Shown here piece by piece: positions 1-6,267 of a DNA stretch of 15,682 nt (positions within the stretch are counted from its first letter, which is position 1; the number at the start of each line of letters is the position of its first letter). The translations under genes were made by a program, and so were the position numbers. The stretch spans positions 1-15,682 of the forward strand of contig JAQUTM010000035.1 in the NCBI GenBank assembly GCA_028694405.1, in the 5' to 3' direction. The notes under the pieces are model-generated. The model was not told the origin of the DNA. It saw nothing but the letters and a program-made list of their open reading frames with translations, and did no database searches. The DNA is from Oscillospiraceae bacterium (GTDB taxonomy: Bacteria; Bacillota; Clostridia; Oscillospirales; Ruminococcaceae).

Positions 1-565
1 TAATATGTCCGCCGCCCAACATAAGGTCTGTGTCGTACGCTTTATCATAGCTGCCCTTGCGCCGTGCAATTTCTTCGATGACGCCACATTTCTCGTCGTC
101 AATTAACATCATAATGTGGGGGCTCTCCAGTAAAGCATCTCGGCGCACCGCCAGCCTTGGCGGTATGCGCTCTACCACTGTATTTTCACTGGGTCTTATC
201 AGTGGTTTTGCACCTTTTTCAAAGGTGTAGTCCTCCAAATCTACCGCGCCAACCAAACCTTGCCGTACCACGCCACTCTCCATGGTGCGTTCAATGTACA
301 TATAGCCGTCTATATGGTTTGTAAGTACCTTTTGCGCATATGTCTGCATAGTTGTGTGAATATCTGCAATGCGCCGAGTTACGTCAGCTTGCTCTAAATA
401 AACCTCGGGTAAAATAATATGCAGGGCACTGGGCACCCCTTTGGTAATTTTTTCTGCCTCTTGCCAATACTCCGCCTGAGAAGTAAACTGGTCACATGCC
501 AAAGTGGCCCATTTTTGCAAATCTACATTTGCGTTTGGCAATAAAATATGCGCAGGCTTTAACAT
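1..565 (-). CDS. DUF1015 family protein, N-terminal part (runs off left edge)
   Basis: The minus strand reads open from an ATG at 563-565 to the window edge, giving the first 188 residues, beginning MLKPAHILLPN. The protein shows the conserved DUF1015 pattern: WATLACDQFTSQAEYW near residue 19, ILPEVYLEQ near residue 50, YIERTMESGVVRQGLVGAVDLE in the middle, then RIPPRLAVRRDA and ESPHIMMLIDD. A purine-rich AAGGCGG sits just upstream (about 573-583). The family is widespread in Firmicutes and its biochemical activity is not established to my knowledge. In clostridia it is often found beside serine biosynthesis genes (serC, serA), but those would lie outside the window, so the link is only a suggestion. 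The C-terminal half is missing because of the window boundary, not because the gene is broken. Transcription is divergent from the transporter at 711, from a promoter overlapping that gene's. Confidence 0.85.
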   Translation of the reverse strand, partial: MLKPAHILLPNANVDLQKWATLACDQFTSQAEYWQEAEKITKGVPSALHIILPEVYLEQADVTRRIADIHTTMQTYAQKVLTNHIDGYMYIERTMESGVVRQGLVGAVDLEDYTFEKGAKPLIRPSENTVVERIPPRLAVRRDALLESPHIMMLIDDEKCGVIEEIARRKGSYDKAYDTDLMLGGGHI

Positions 566-605
566 AGCTTTAACCGCCTTTTTTATTAAAATGTATTACT
601 CTACT

Positions 606-634
606 ATAATAAAGTAGACAAACTGCAAATTCAA
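606..634 (-). promoter_or_regulatory. Predicted sigma-A promoter of the DUF1015 gene
   Basis: Read on the minus strand, a TTGAAT -35 box (629-634) is followed by a 17-bp spacer and a TATTAT -10 box (606-611). Transcription would start near 599, about 35 nt before the start codon. It overlaps the plus-strand promoter of the EamA transporter. Confidence 0.55.
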
Positions 635-643
635 TACTATACT
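615..643 (+). promoter_or_regulatory. Predicted sigma-A promoter of the EamA transporter
   Basis: TAGACA (615-620), a 17-bp spacer and TATACT (638-643) match the -35/-10 consensus at 5 of 6 positions each. A second TATAAT at 605-610 lacks a good -35 box. The region is flanked by a 9-bp inverted repeat (623-631 and 657-665). Confidence 0.6.
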
Positions 644-710
644 GAAAAAAGCGCAAAATTTGCAGCAGATTGTTTTATGCCGCCGTTAACTTTACTTAGG
701 AGTTTTGCCC

Positions 711-1568
711 ATGAAAAAAATTTCCGCTTCAAACGGTTCTTTTTACATTTTACTTGCCGCTTTGCTGTTTAGCAGCGGGGGCCTTTTAATTAAACTTATC
801 CCTTGGAACCCCGTTGCCATTAACGGCGCACGCAATATTTTTGCCGTCGTGGTAACTTATTTTTACATAAAAAAGCTAGGCCACAAAATTGTGGTTAATG
901 TACCTGTAATTCTTTGCGCATGTGCGGTAGCTGCCACCTGCATTATGTACTCCATTGCCGCAAAGTTAACCACTGCCGCCAACGCTATTGTACTGCAATA
1001 TACATCTCCCATTTTTATTATCCTGTTTATGTGGATATTTTTTAAGCAAAAGCCACACCGCTTAGATTTAATCACCTGCTTTGTGGTAAGCTGCGGCATT
1101 GTGTGTTTTTTCTTGGAAAGCTTATCGCCCAGCGGTACGGTAGGTAACTTGCTGGCGCTATTAAGCGGTGTAACCTACGCCTGTGTGTTTATGGCAAATA
1201 TGTTTAAGGGCAGCGACAGCCTTTCCATCTATTTGTTTTCTCAAATTATCGGCGCCGTGGTGGGGCTGCCGTTTTTAATGATACAAACCAACATTACCGC
1301 CGCCAGCTTAGGTGCCGTGGCTTTTATGGGTTTGATACAGGTTGGTCTTGCCTATATGTTTATGAGCAAAGGACTTGCCACAACTCCACCCGTAACTGCC
1401 AGCATTTTATGTATGCTAGAGCCAATTTTAAACCCCATGTGGGTAGCGGTTTTTTACGGCGAAAAAATGACTGCTCTGCCTTTACTGGGCTGCTTTATCG
1501 TATTGATAAGTGTAGCGGTGTACAATGTGCTTACACAGCTGCGCGTTAAAAAGAGTAATGTTCCCTAA
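711..1568 (+). CDS. DMT superfamily (EamA) transporter
   Basis: A 285-residue, almost entirely hydrophobic protein with about ten membrane segments arranged as two EamA repeats (roughly residues 10-135 and 145-275), the usual length for this family. Typical motifs are visible: an N-terminal LLFSSGGLLIKLIPW stretch, QYTSPIF around residues 97-102, and EPILNPMWVAVFYGEKM around 237-253 in the second repeat. EamA proteins are inner-membrane exporters or importers of small metabolites (amino acids, drugs, nucleosides). The substrate cannot be read from sequence. I chose the ATG at 711 because AGGAG at 698-702 lies 8 nt upstream; an in-frame TTG at 705 would sit too close to that site. The gene is a single unit: divergent from DUF1015 and convergent with nnrD across a shared hairpin. 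Confidence 0.9.
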   Translation: MKKISASNGSFYILLAALLFSSGGLLIKLIPWNPVAINGARNIFAVVVTYFYIKKLGHKIVVNVPVILCACAVAATCIMYSIAAKLTTAANAIVLQYTSPIFIILFMWIFFKQKPHRLDLITCFVVSCGIVCFFLESLSPSGTVGNLLALLSGVTYACVFMANMFKGSDSLSIYLFSQIIGAVVGLPFLMIQTNITAASLGAVAFMGLIQVGLAYMFMSKGLATTPPVTASILCMLEPILNPMWVAVFYGEKMTALPLLGCFIVLISVAVYNVLTQLRVKKSNVP

Positions 1569-1629
1569 AGCCATAGCGTCTTTCGCTTTTCAGCCTCTGT
1601 TTTTGTTTTAAACAAACATCTGTAAATAT

Positions 1630-1690
1630 AAAGAGCAAGCCTTGCCTTTACCCATTTGATATGCTGGGCGGCAGCTTGCTCTTTGTTTTA
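1630..1690 (+). terminator. Terminator hairpin between convergent genes
   Basis: AAAGAGCAAGC (1630-1640) pairs perfectly with GCTTGCTCTTT (1674-1684) around a 33-nt loop that can partly pair further. GTTTTA follows. It lies between the stop codons of the EamA transporter and nnrD, so it probably ends transcription from both sides. The T-rich tail is better on the plus strand. Confidence 0.65.
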
Positions 1691-1704
1691 TACTTTGCTT
1701 TGTG

Positions 1705-2601
1705 CTATTCCTCTGCTGCTTTGTGTGCAGCCAGCAGGTCTGTAAATACACTTGGCAGCTGCTGTATCATAAGTGATGGCTGCGTACAATAGGCAGTATA
1801 TTTTTTGGTTGCGTAAGCACCTGCCGCACCGTGTACATATACCCCCAGCACAGCCGCGTTTTCGCACGAAAGCCCCTGTGCCAAAAATGCGGCAATAATT
1901 CCCGCAAGTACATCTCCGCTGCCACCTTTTGCCAAACCGCTGTTGGGGCGGGCATGTATATACGCTTTTCCCTCCGGCGTGGCAATAACCGTGGTACTGT
2001 CTTTCAGCACCGTTACCACATTATATTTTTTTGCAAAATCTGTAGCTATAGCTTCGGCATTTTTTTGAATTTCCGCAACGGGTATTTCACTTAACCGCTC
2101 CATCTCTTTTAAATGCGGCGTAATAATAACAGGCGATTTGTGCTGTGACAGTACATCTATGTTTTTTGCCACGGCATTTAGTCCGTCTGCATCTATCACT
2201 GTGGGCAAACTGCCGCACTGTAAAAGCTCGTAGCTGGCGCGGCAGGTATCCCGTGTTAACCCTACGCCACAGCCAAACAATACCGCGTCACTGTTTTGCA
2301 TATCCGTTATAGCTGTCTGCATATCGCCAAAGCCTATTTGTCCGGTAGGGGTGCCGGGTAACGGAAAATAGGTACACTCCGGTACGGCACTTGCCAAAAC
2401 AGTAGCGGCTCGTTGAGGCGTTGCCACACGCAGCAGCCCAATGCCACAGCTTAAAGCAGCACGAGCCGCCAATATAACTGCGCCGCTCATGCCAAAGCTG
2501 CCGCCTATCATATATAGTCTTCCAAAGCTGCCTTTGTTTCCGTTTTCGCTGCGCTGCGGTAATTTTTCCGCCGCTGTCTTGCTGTCAATTTTCCACGCCA
2601 T
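1705..2601 (-). CDS. nnrD: ADP-dependent NAD(P)H-hydrate dehydratase
   Basis: Repairs damaged nicotinamide cofactors: it dehydrates the S form of NAD(P)HX back to NAD(P)H using ADP. The 298-residue protein is the dehydratase (YjeF C-terminal, ribokinase-like) domain alone; the epimerase domain NnrR that is fused in the E. coli enzyme is absent and must be elsewhere or missing. Motifs in order: FGRLYMIGGSFGMSGA (27-41), GCGVG (110-114, usually GPGxG), DADGLN (137-142), TPHLKEMERL (161-170) and the signature NSGLAKGGSGDVLAG (220-234), whose Asp 230 is the expected catalytic residue. The start at 2601 is preferred over an in-frame start at 2700: GGAGG lies 9 nt upstream and the protein then begins at the usual family N-terminus. 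The gene is monocistronic by position, facing the EamA gene. Confidence 0.92.
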   Translation of the reverse strand: MAWKIDSKTAAEKLPQRSENGNKGSFGRLYMIGGSFGMSGAVILAARAALSCGIGLLRVATPQRAATVLASAVPECTYFPLPGTPTGQIGFGDMQTAITDMQNSDAVLFGCGVGLTRDTCRASYELLQCGSLPTVIDADGLNAVAKNIDVLSQHKSPVIITPHLKEMERLSEIPVAEIQKNAEAIATDFAKKYNVVTVLKDSTTVIATPEGKAYIHARPNSGLAKGGSGDVLAGIIAAFLAQGLSCENAAVLGVYVHGAAGAYATKKYTAYCTQPSLMIQQLPSVFTDLLAAHKAAEE

Positions 2602-2632
2602 GTTTTTATTCCTCCGACCTTGCCCGCCAGCT

Positions 2633-2650
2633 GCCGATAAAACCATCGGC
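2633..2650 (-). other. Small perfect hairpin in the nnrD leader
   Basis: GCCGAT and ATCGGC form a 6-bp stem with a 6-nt loop. It lies between the likely nnrD promoter (-10 TATACT at 2672-2677) and the ribosome binding site, so it would be in the 5' untranslated region. Function unknown; it may simply stabilise the leader. Confidence 0.35.
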
Positions 2651-2667
2651 AAATAAATAAAGCTTTT

Positions 2668-2679
2668 TATTAGTATACC
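2668..2679 (-). promoter_or_regulatory. Predicted -10 region of nnrD
   Basis: On the minus strand this reads GGTATACTAATA, with TATACT as the -10 box. No convincing -35 box is seen 16-18 bp upstream. The same 12-mer occurs upstream of punA and of the first GT4 gene, which supports it as a promoter element. Confidence 0.45.
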
Positions 2680-2813
2680 GCTTTTTAAGCTAATTTGCAC
2701 CTAAAACAAAAAACTGTTACTATTAGGTTACAACCCATTAACCTGTACCCCGCTTAAAACAGCGGTACTACTTTTATTGGTAAACATAATTTCAGAAAGT
2801 TTGGTTATGAACT

Positions 2814-3629
2814 ATGAACATTTTGGACACTCTAAAAAAAACAGCTTCTTCTCGTTTTGTTTTTTCTAAACGTCAAAAAATTGCACTGGGTATTGCGGGT
2901 CTCTCCAGCGTGGGTGCGCTGCTGTTATACACAAAAATCCCCACCGACAGCACCCGTTTTTTACTTACAGCCTTACTGTGCATTTTAGCTTTGTGCTTTG
3001 GCAGCATTATAGGCTCTAATAAGCGCACCGCTTTTTACAAGGAGGAGGCAGAACGGTTAAAAGTAATGATGAAAGACCTTAACCCTGCAAAATATATTAA
3101 ATTAGAGCAAGAGGCGCTAAAAAAAGCTTCTGGAACAGAGGCGCGCACCTTGGCAACTTTAAATTTGGCATCGGGGTATTTAAACAACGCACAGCCCACC
3201 AAAGCGCTGGAAACCGTGCAAACGCTTAATCCCCGCCATTTAACCCAGCTGCACTGTATTTTGTACTACAACACCGCGGTTATGTCCTACATATCCTTAG
3301 AAGATGAGCCAAACGCTACAAAATATTACAACCTTGCCCTAGACCTTATGGCCAAAAGCAAAAACGATAGCCTTCCCTTTTACTTTTTACTTTCCCGCAT
3401 TGGCTATTTAATTTACACAGGCAGTTATCAAGAGGCGATGCAGCTTTTAGAAAACACCGAAAAGCTGCAAATTGACCAGGTGAGCGCCCAAGCCATTAAA
3501 GCTTTTAAAGCCAGCATTTTTGCCCAAACGGATAAGCAAGAGGACGCGCAGCGTATGGCAAAAAGTTTGTTAAAAAATAAGCTAATGCCTTTTACCAAAG
3601 CGATTGTACAAGGCGTACTGGATATATAA
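2814..3629 (+). CDS. Two-TM membrane protein with TPR-like repeats, function unknown
   Basis: A 271-residue protein I do not recognise as a named family. After a basic start (residues 1-22) come two predicted membrane helices, about 22-40 and 49-67, joined by a short polar loop. A charged linker follows (70-106). The rest is an all-helical region with TPR-like helix pairs at roughly 108-140 (LATLNLASGYLNNAQPTKAL), 145-180 (YYNTAVMSYISLEDEPNATK), 187-218 (LLSRIGYLIYTGSYQEAMQL) and 223-255 (KAFKASIFAQTDKQEDAQRM). This suggests a membrane-anchored scaffold with the TPR part probably cytoplasmic. The start codon has only a weak purine-rich stretch (AGAAAG at 2794-2799) upstream. There is no obvious terminator before the next gene, which has its own promoter. 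No functional partner is evident. Confidence 0.75.
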   Translation: MNILDTLKKTASSRFVFSKRQKIALGIAGLSSVGALLLYTKIPTDSTRFLLTALLCILALCFGSIIGSNKRTAFYKEEAERLKVMMKDLNPAKYIKLEQEALKKASGTEARTLATLNLASGYLNNAQPTKALETVQTLNPRHLTQLHCILYYNTAVMSYISLEDEPNATKYYNLALDLMAKSKNDSLPFYFLLSRIGYLIYTGSYQEAMQLLENTEKLQIDQVSAQAIKAFKASIFAQTDKQEDAQRMAKSLLKNKLMPFTKAIVQGVLDI

Positions 3630-3702
3630 TAGAAAATAGTCAAAACACATCAAAATAGTATATAAATTAAACAATTTAAGCCAAGTAAAGCAAAAATTGA
3701 TG

Positions 3703-3711
3703 TGCTATAAT
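3703..3711 (+). promoter_or_regulatory. Extended -10 promoter of the SDR dehydrogenase
   Basis: TGcTATAAT is a perfect extended -10 element. The -35 region 17 bp upstream is poor (AAGTAA), as often tolerated with an extended -10. Transcription would start near 3718, giving a leader of about 73 nt. The TG of the element is the end of one arm of an 8-bp inverted repeat (3646-3653 and 3697-3704). Confidence 0.6.
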
Positions 3712-3724
3712 AGATATATCAACC

Positions 3725-3744
3725 ATACAGCATTTAAACTGTAT
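3725..3744 (+). promoter_or_regulatory. Operator-like inverted repeat after the SDR promoter
   Basis: ATACAG (3725-3730) and CTGTAT (3739-3744) form a perfect inverted repeat with an 8-nt gap. It lies just downstream of the predicted transcription start, a common place for a repressor site. It could also be a short RNA hairpin. Function is inferred from position only. Confidence 0.35.
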
Positions 3745-3790
3745 TGAGAAAACGAATATATTACTTTTTATATTAACGGAGGTTTTAACC

Positions 3791-4594
3791 ATGGATTTTA
3801 TGCAAAATTTTTCTCTTAAAGGTAAAATTGCACTTGTAACAGGTGCTTCTTATGGCATTGGCTTCGCCATTGCTCAAGGCTATGCTGCCGCCGGCGCAAC
3901 GATTGTTTTTAACGACATTAACGCCGAGCTTGTGGCAAAAGGCATTGCCGCTTATAAAGAGGCCGGTATTGAAGCACACGGTTACGTTTGTGACGTTACC
4001 AACGAAGAGCAGGCAAACGAAACCATTGCCAAAATTGAAGCCGAGGTTGGCGTAATTGATATTTTGGTAAACAACGCCGGTATCATCAAACGTATCCCTA
4101 TGGTTGAAATGAGCGCAAAAGATTTCCGTCAGGTTATCGACATTGACTTAAACGGTCCTTTCATCATGTCCAAAGCCGTATTGCCCAGCATGATTAAAAA
4201 AGGTCATGGCAAAATCATCAACATTTGCAGCATGATGAGCGAGCTTGGCCGTGAGACCGTTAGCGCATACGCTGCTGCCAAAGGCGGTTTGAAAATGCTT
4301 ACCAAAAACATTGCCAGCGAGTACGGCGAGGCAAACATTCAGTGCAACGGCATTGGCCCCGGCTATATTGCCACACCGCAAACCGCTCCCCTGCGTGAAA
4401 CACAGGCTGACGGCAGCCGTCATCCTTTTGACAGCTTTATCATTGCAAAAACACCTGCTGCCCGTTGGGGTGATCCTGAAGATTTGATGGGACCTGCTAT
4501 TTTCCTTGCCTCTGATGCTTCCAACTTTGTTAACGGCCACATTTTATATGTTGACGGCGGTATCTTGGCTTACATCGGCAAACAACCTAAATAG
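3791..4594 (+). CDS. SDR oxidoreductase, gluconate 5-dehydrogenase / 2-keto-3-deoxygluconate dehydrogenase (DhuD/KduD) type
   Basis: A 267-residue classical short-chain dehydrogenase. Visible are the Rossmann motif TGASYGIG (17-24), an acidic Asp 42 after the second strand (favouring NAD(H)), NNAG (94-97), and the catalytic tetrad Asn 121, Ser 147, Tyr 160 and Lys 164 within YAAAK. The sequence is very close to proteins annotated gluconate 5-dehydrogenase in gut anaerobes (SMMSELGRETVSAYAAAKGG, GPGYIATPQTAPLRE, YVDGGILAYIGKQP). Related streptococcal DhuD, also first annotated that way, acts on keto-deoxyuronate from glycosaminoglycans. With kduI nearby, I infer it interconverts 2,5-diketo-3-deoxygluconate and 2-keto-3-deoxygluconate; 5-keto-gluconate reduction is the alternative. 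GGAGG 8 nt before the ATG sets the start. The gene is monocistronic, with its own promoter and a strong terminator. Confidence 0.88.
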   Translation: MDFMQNFSLKGKIALVTGASYGIGFAIAQGYAAAGATIVFNDINAELVAKGIAAYKEAGIEAHGYVCDVTNEEQANETIAKIEAEVGVIDILVNNAGIIKRIPMVEMSAKDFRQVIDIDLNGPFIMSKAVLPSMIKKGHGKIINICSMMSELGRETVSAYAAAKGGLKMLTKNIASEYGEANIQCNGIGPGYIATPQTAPLRETQADGSRHPFDSFIIAKTPAARWGDPEDLMGPAIFLASDASNFVNGHILYVDGGILAYIGKQPK

Positions 4595-4615
4595 ACACAA
4601 ACTTTTTATAAAGCA

Positions 4616-4652
4616 AGAGCTGCGCGATTTTATTCGTGCAGCTCTCTTTTTT
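4616..4652 (+). terminator. Intrinsic terminator after the SDR gene
   Basis: An 11-bp stem (4616-4626 with 4635-4645, one G-U pair) built on AGAGCTGC/GCAGCTCT, an 8-nt loop and a run of six T (4647-4652). It is 22 nt past the stop codon. Confidence 0.9.
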
Positions 4653-4669
4653 ATCCATAAAAATCATGC

Positions 4670-4688
4670 TATACTGGGTATACTAATA
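4670..4688 (+). promoter_or_regulatory. Predicted punA promoter region with two TATACT boxes
   Basis: Two TATACT -10 boxes lie 9 bp apart (4670-4675, preceded by TGc as an extended -10, and 4679-4684 within GGTATACTAATA). Neither has a good -35 hexamer. The start site would be around 4682-4692, some 75-85 nt before the punA start codon. Confidence 0.5.
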
Positions 4689-4766
4689 TAAAAAAGTACC
4701 ATGGCACAGTATGTTATATTTCAGCAAGCGGTGCTGGTGCCCTTTTGGTACAGAATGGAGCTTAAA

Positions 4767-5588
4767 ATGGATTCTTTATTTGAAAAAGTAAGTGAGAGCG
4801 TTGCCTTTTTAAAAACCAAGCTGCCCCGCAAGCCCACTGTAGGCGTTGTACTGGGCAGCGGATTAGGTGCTTTGGTAGATGATATGACCGATACGATAGA
4901 AATACCCTACAGCGATATTCCAAACTTTCCTGTATCCAGTGTTGTGGGCCACAAGGGCTGTCTGCTTTTGGGCAACTTAGGCAACACGGTTGTGCTGGCT
5001 ATGGAGGGTCGCTTTCATTATTATGAAGGCTACACCATGCAGCAGGTTACCTATCCTTTTTACGTTATGCAGCAGCTTGGCGTACAAAAGCTGATTGTAA
5101 CAAACGCCTGCGGCGGTATCAACCGCGATTTTGAACCGGGCACTTTAATGTTGATTACCGACTTTATCAATTTGATGTTTACCAATCCGTTAATCGGCCA
5201 TAACGATGAGCGCTTTGGTCCGCGCTTTCCCGACATGAGTGAGCCTTACAGCAAAGCACTGATTGCACAGGCAAAGCAGGTTGCCGATAATTTGGACATC
5301 GCCTATAAAGAGGGCGTATACGCAGCTGTAACAGGCCCTTACTACGAAACAGCTGCCGAAATACGCGCTTTTGCCTCCTTAGGCGCTGACGCCATTGGTA
5401 TGAGCACCGTACCCGACACCATTATTGCAAATTACTTGGGAATGCAGGTATTGGGCGTATCTTGCATTACCAACATGGCAACGGGTATTCAAACAGGCAA
5501 ACACAGCCACGAGAATGTAGTTGCTGTTGCTAACAAAGCCAGTGCGGATTTGTGCCGTTGGGTAAGTGAATTTGTAAAGCAGCTTTAA
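4767..5588 (+). CDS. punA: Purine nucleoside phosphorylase (trimeric, low-molecular-mass type)
   Basis: Reversibly cleaves purine (deoxy)nucleosides with phosphate to base and (deoxy)ribose 1-phosphate in purine salvage. The 273-residue protein has the trimeric PNP family length and motifs: GSGLG (30-34, phosphate loop), GRFHYYEG (81-88, His 84 phosphate binding), TNACGGIN (112-119), GPYYET with Glu 194, Met 212 in GMSTVPD, and CITNMATG with Asn 236. Glu 194 and Asn 236 match the residues that recognise 6-oxopurines (inosine, guanosine) in the human and bovine enzymes. I chose the ATG at 4767 because TGGAG lies 6 nt upstream; in-frame ATGs at 4701 and 4755 would add residues not typical of the family. 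It has its own promoter and terminator and no purine-metabolism neighbours. Confidence 0.93.
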   Translation: MDSLFEKVSESVAFLKTKLPRKPTVGVVLGSGLGALVDDMTDTIEIPYSDIPNFPVSSVVGHKGCLLLGNLGNTVVLAMEGRFHYYEGYTMQQVTYPFYVMQQLGVQKLIVTNACGGINRDFEPGTLMLITDFINLMFTNPLIGHNDERFGPRFPDMSEPYSKALIAQAKQVADNLDIAYKEGVYAAVTGPYYETAAEIRAFASLGADAIGMSTVPDTIIANYLGMQVLGVSCITNMATGIQTGKHSHENVVAVANKASADLCRWVSEFVKQL

Positions 5589-5605
5589 TTTTAAAAAATA
5601 ACATT

Positions 5606-5647
5606 AAAAAGCGACAACCATCTGTATTTGTGGTTGTCGCTTTTTTT
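5606..5647 (+). terminator. Intrinsic terminator after punA
   Basis: AAAAAGCGACAACCA (5606-5620) pairs perfectly with TGGTTGTCGCTTTTT (5631-5645) around a 10-nt loop, followed by more T. A textbook terminator 18 nt after the stop codon; the A-rich left arm could let it work on the other strand too. Confidence 0.92.
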
Positions 5648-5650
5648 ACA

Positions 5651-5670
5651 AGCTTAAAATATTTTAAGCT
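5651..5670. repeat. Perfect 20-bp palindrome downstream of punA
   Basis: AGCTTAAAAT at 5651-5660 is followed directly by its exact reverse complement at 5661-5670, with no spacer. It sits between the punA terminator and the lipoprotein gene. Being spacer-free, it suits a dimeric protein site better than an RNA hairpin. The arm sequence also occurs once at 4759-4768, over the punA start codon. Confidence 0.5.
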
Positions 5671-5782
5671 ATTATTTATATAAAAAGGTATTACTTTTGC
5701 GGCTGTTTCAGTATACTTGTTTTATGATAAAATGAAGCTGTCCTTATGATTGCGCAAATATGGATTGAAATGAGGCGTAAAA

Positions 5783-6211
5783 ATGAAAAAAATTACGATT
5801 GTCGTTATGGTTATTCTGGCTATGTTTACTTTGCAAGCCTGTAAAAGCAGCAATGGTACAGACGAGTTTGCATTTATTGATGATTTTTCTACGGTTGTTG
5901 TTGGCGATGGATTTGAAAACAACATTCAAATTGAATTATCTTTTGAACAACAAGCCCAGCTGAAAAAAATTTTGCAAACCGATAACTGGAAACCCATTAC
6001 AGACTTACCGGCAATCGGGTTTTATTCAAAATTCACCTTAACAAATAATAAAAATGATATTATTTACTTTAACGAATATAATGGAGACGCTTTAATTTTA
6101 ATAAAATACGCCGCTAACCAAAACGAATCTCTTACCTATACCGCACCATTGGATTTGTTGACTGATTTGGAAACATTTGAAGAAAAAATAGCTGAAGAAA
6201 ATAAGCTTTAA
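5783..6211 (+). CDS. Small predicted lipoprotein, function unknown
   Basis: A 142-residue protein with a clear lipoprotein signal: basic KK at 2-3, a hydrophobic stretch (4-16) and lipobox LQAC with Cys 20 as the lipidated residue. The predicted mature part (about 122 residues) starts with a Ser/Asn/Gly-rich tether, then a mixed strand/helix domain with aromatic and Asn-rich segments (FTLTNNKNDIIYFNEYNGD around 88-106) and an acidic, helical C-terminus. It would be anchored on the outer face of the cytoplasmic membrane. I recognise no family or active-site motif. GAGG at 5772-5775, 7 nt before the ATG, supports the start. Its codons are more AT-rich than those of its neighbours. It is convergent with kduI and shares a bidirectional terminator with it. 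Confidence 0.75.
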   Translation: MKKITIVVMVILAMFTLQACKSSNGTDEFAFIDDFSTVVVGDGFENNIQIELSFEQQAQLKKILQTDNWKPITDLPAIGFYSKFTLTNNKNDIIYFNEYNGDALILIKYAANQNESLTYTAPLDLLTDLETFEEKIAEENKL

Positions 6212-6218
6212 ACGTAAA

Positions 6219-6258
6219 ATACCCTCTCTGCACATTTACAGAGAGGGTATCATTTTTA
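6219..6258. terminator. Bidirectional terminator between lipoprotein gene and kduI
   Basis: ATACCCTCTCTG (6219-6230) pairs perfectly with CAGAGAGGGTAT (6239-6250) around an 8-nt loop. T-rich sequence follows on the plus strand (catttttata), and the minus strand also reads GGGTATTTT after the stem. It lies between two convergent stop codons. Confidence 0.88.
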
Positions 6259-6267
6259 TAAAATCAA

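Noticed and set aside
1831..2094. Plus-strand open frame inside nnrD
   Set aside because: It is a shadow of nnrD: low-complexity composition, no ribosome binding site, no family features.
4701..4766. Longer N-terminus for punA
   Set aside because: The ATG at 4701 has no good ribosome binding site and the added 22 residues are not typical of PNP. The ATG at 4767 has TGGAG 6 nt upstream.
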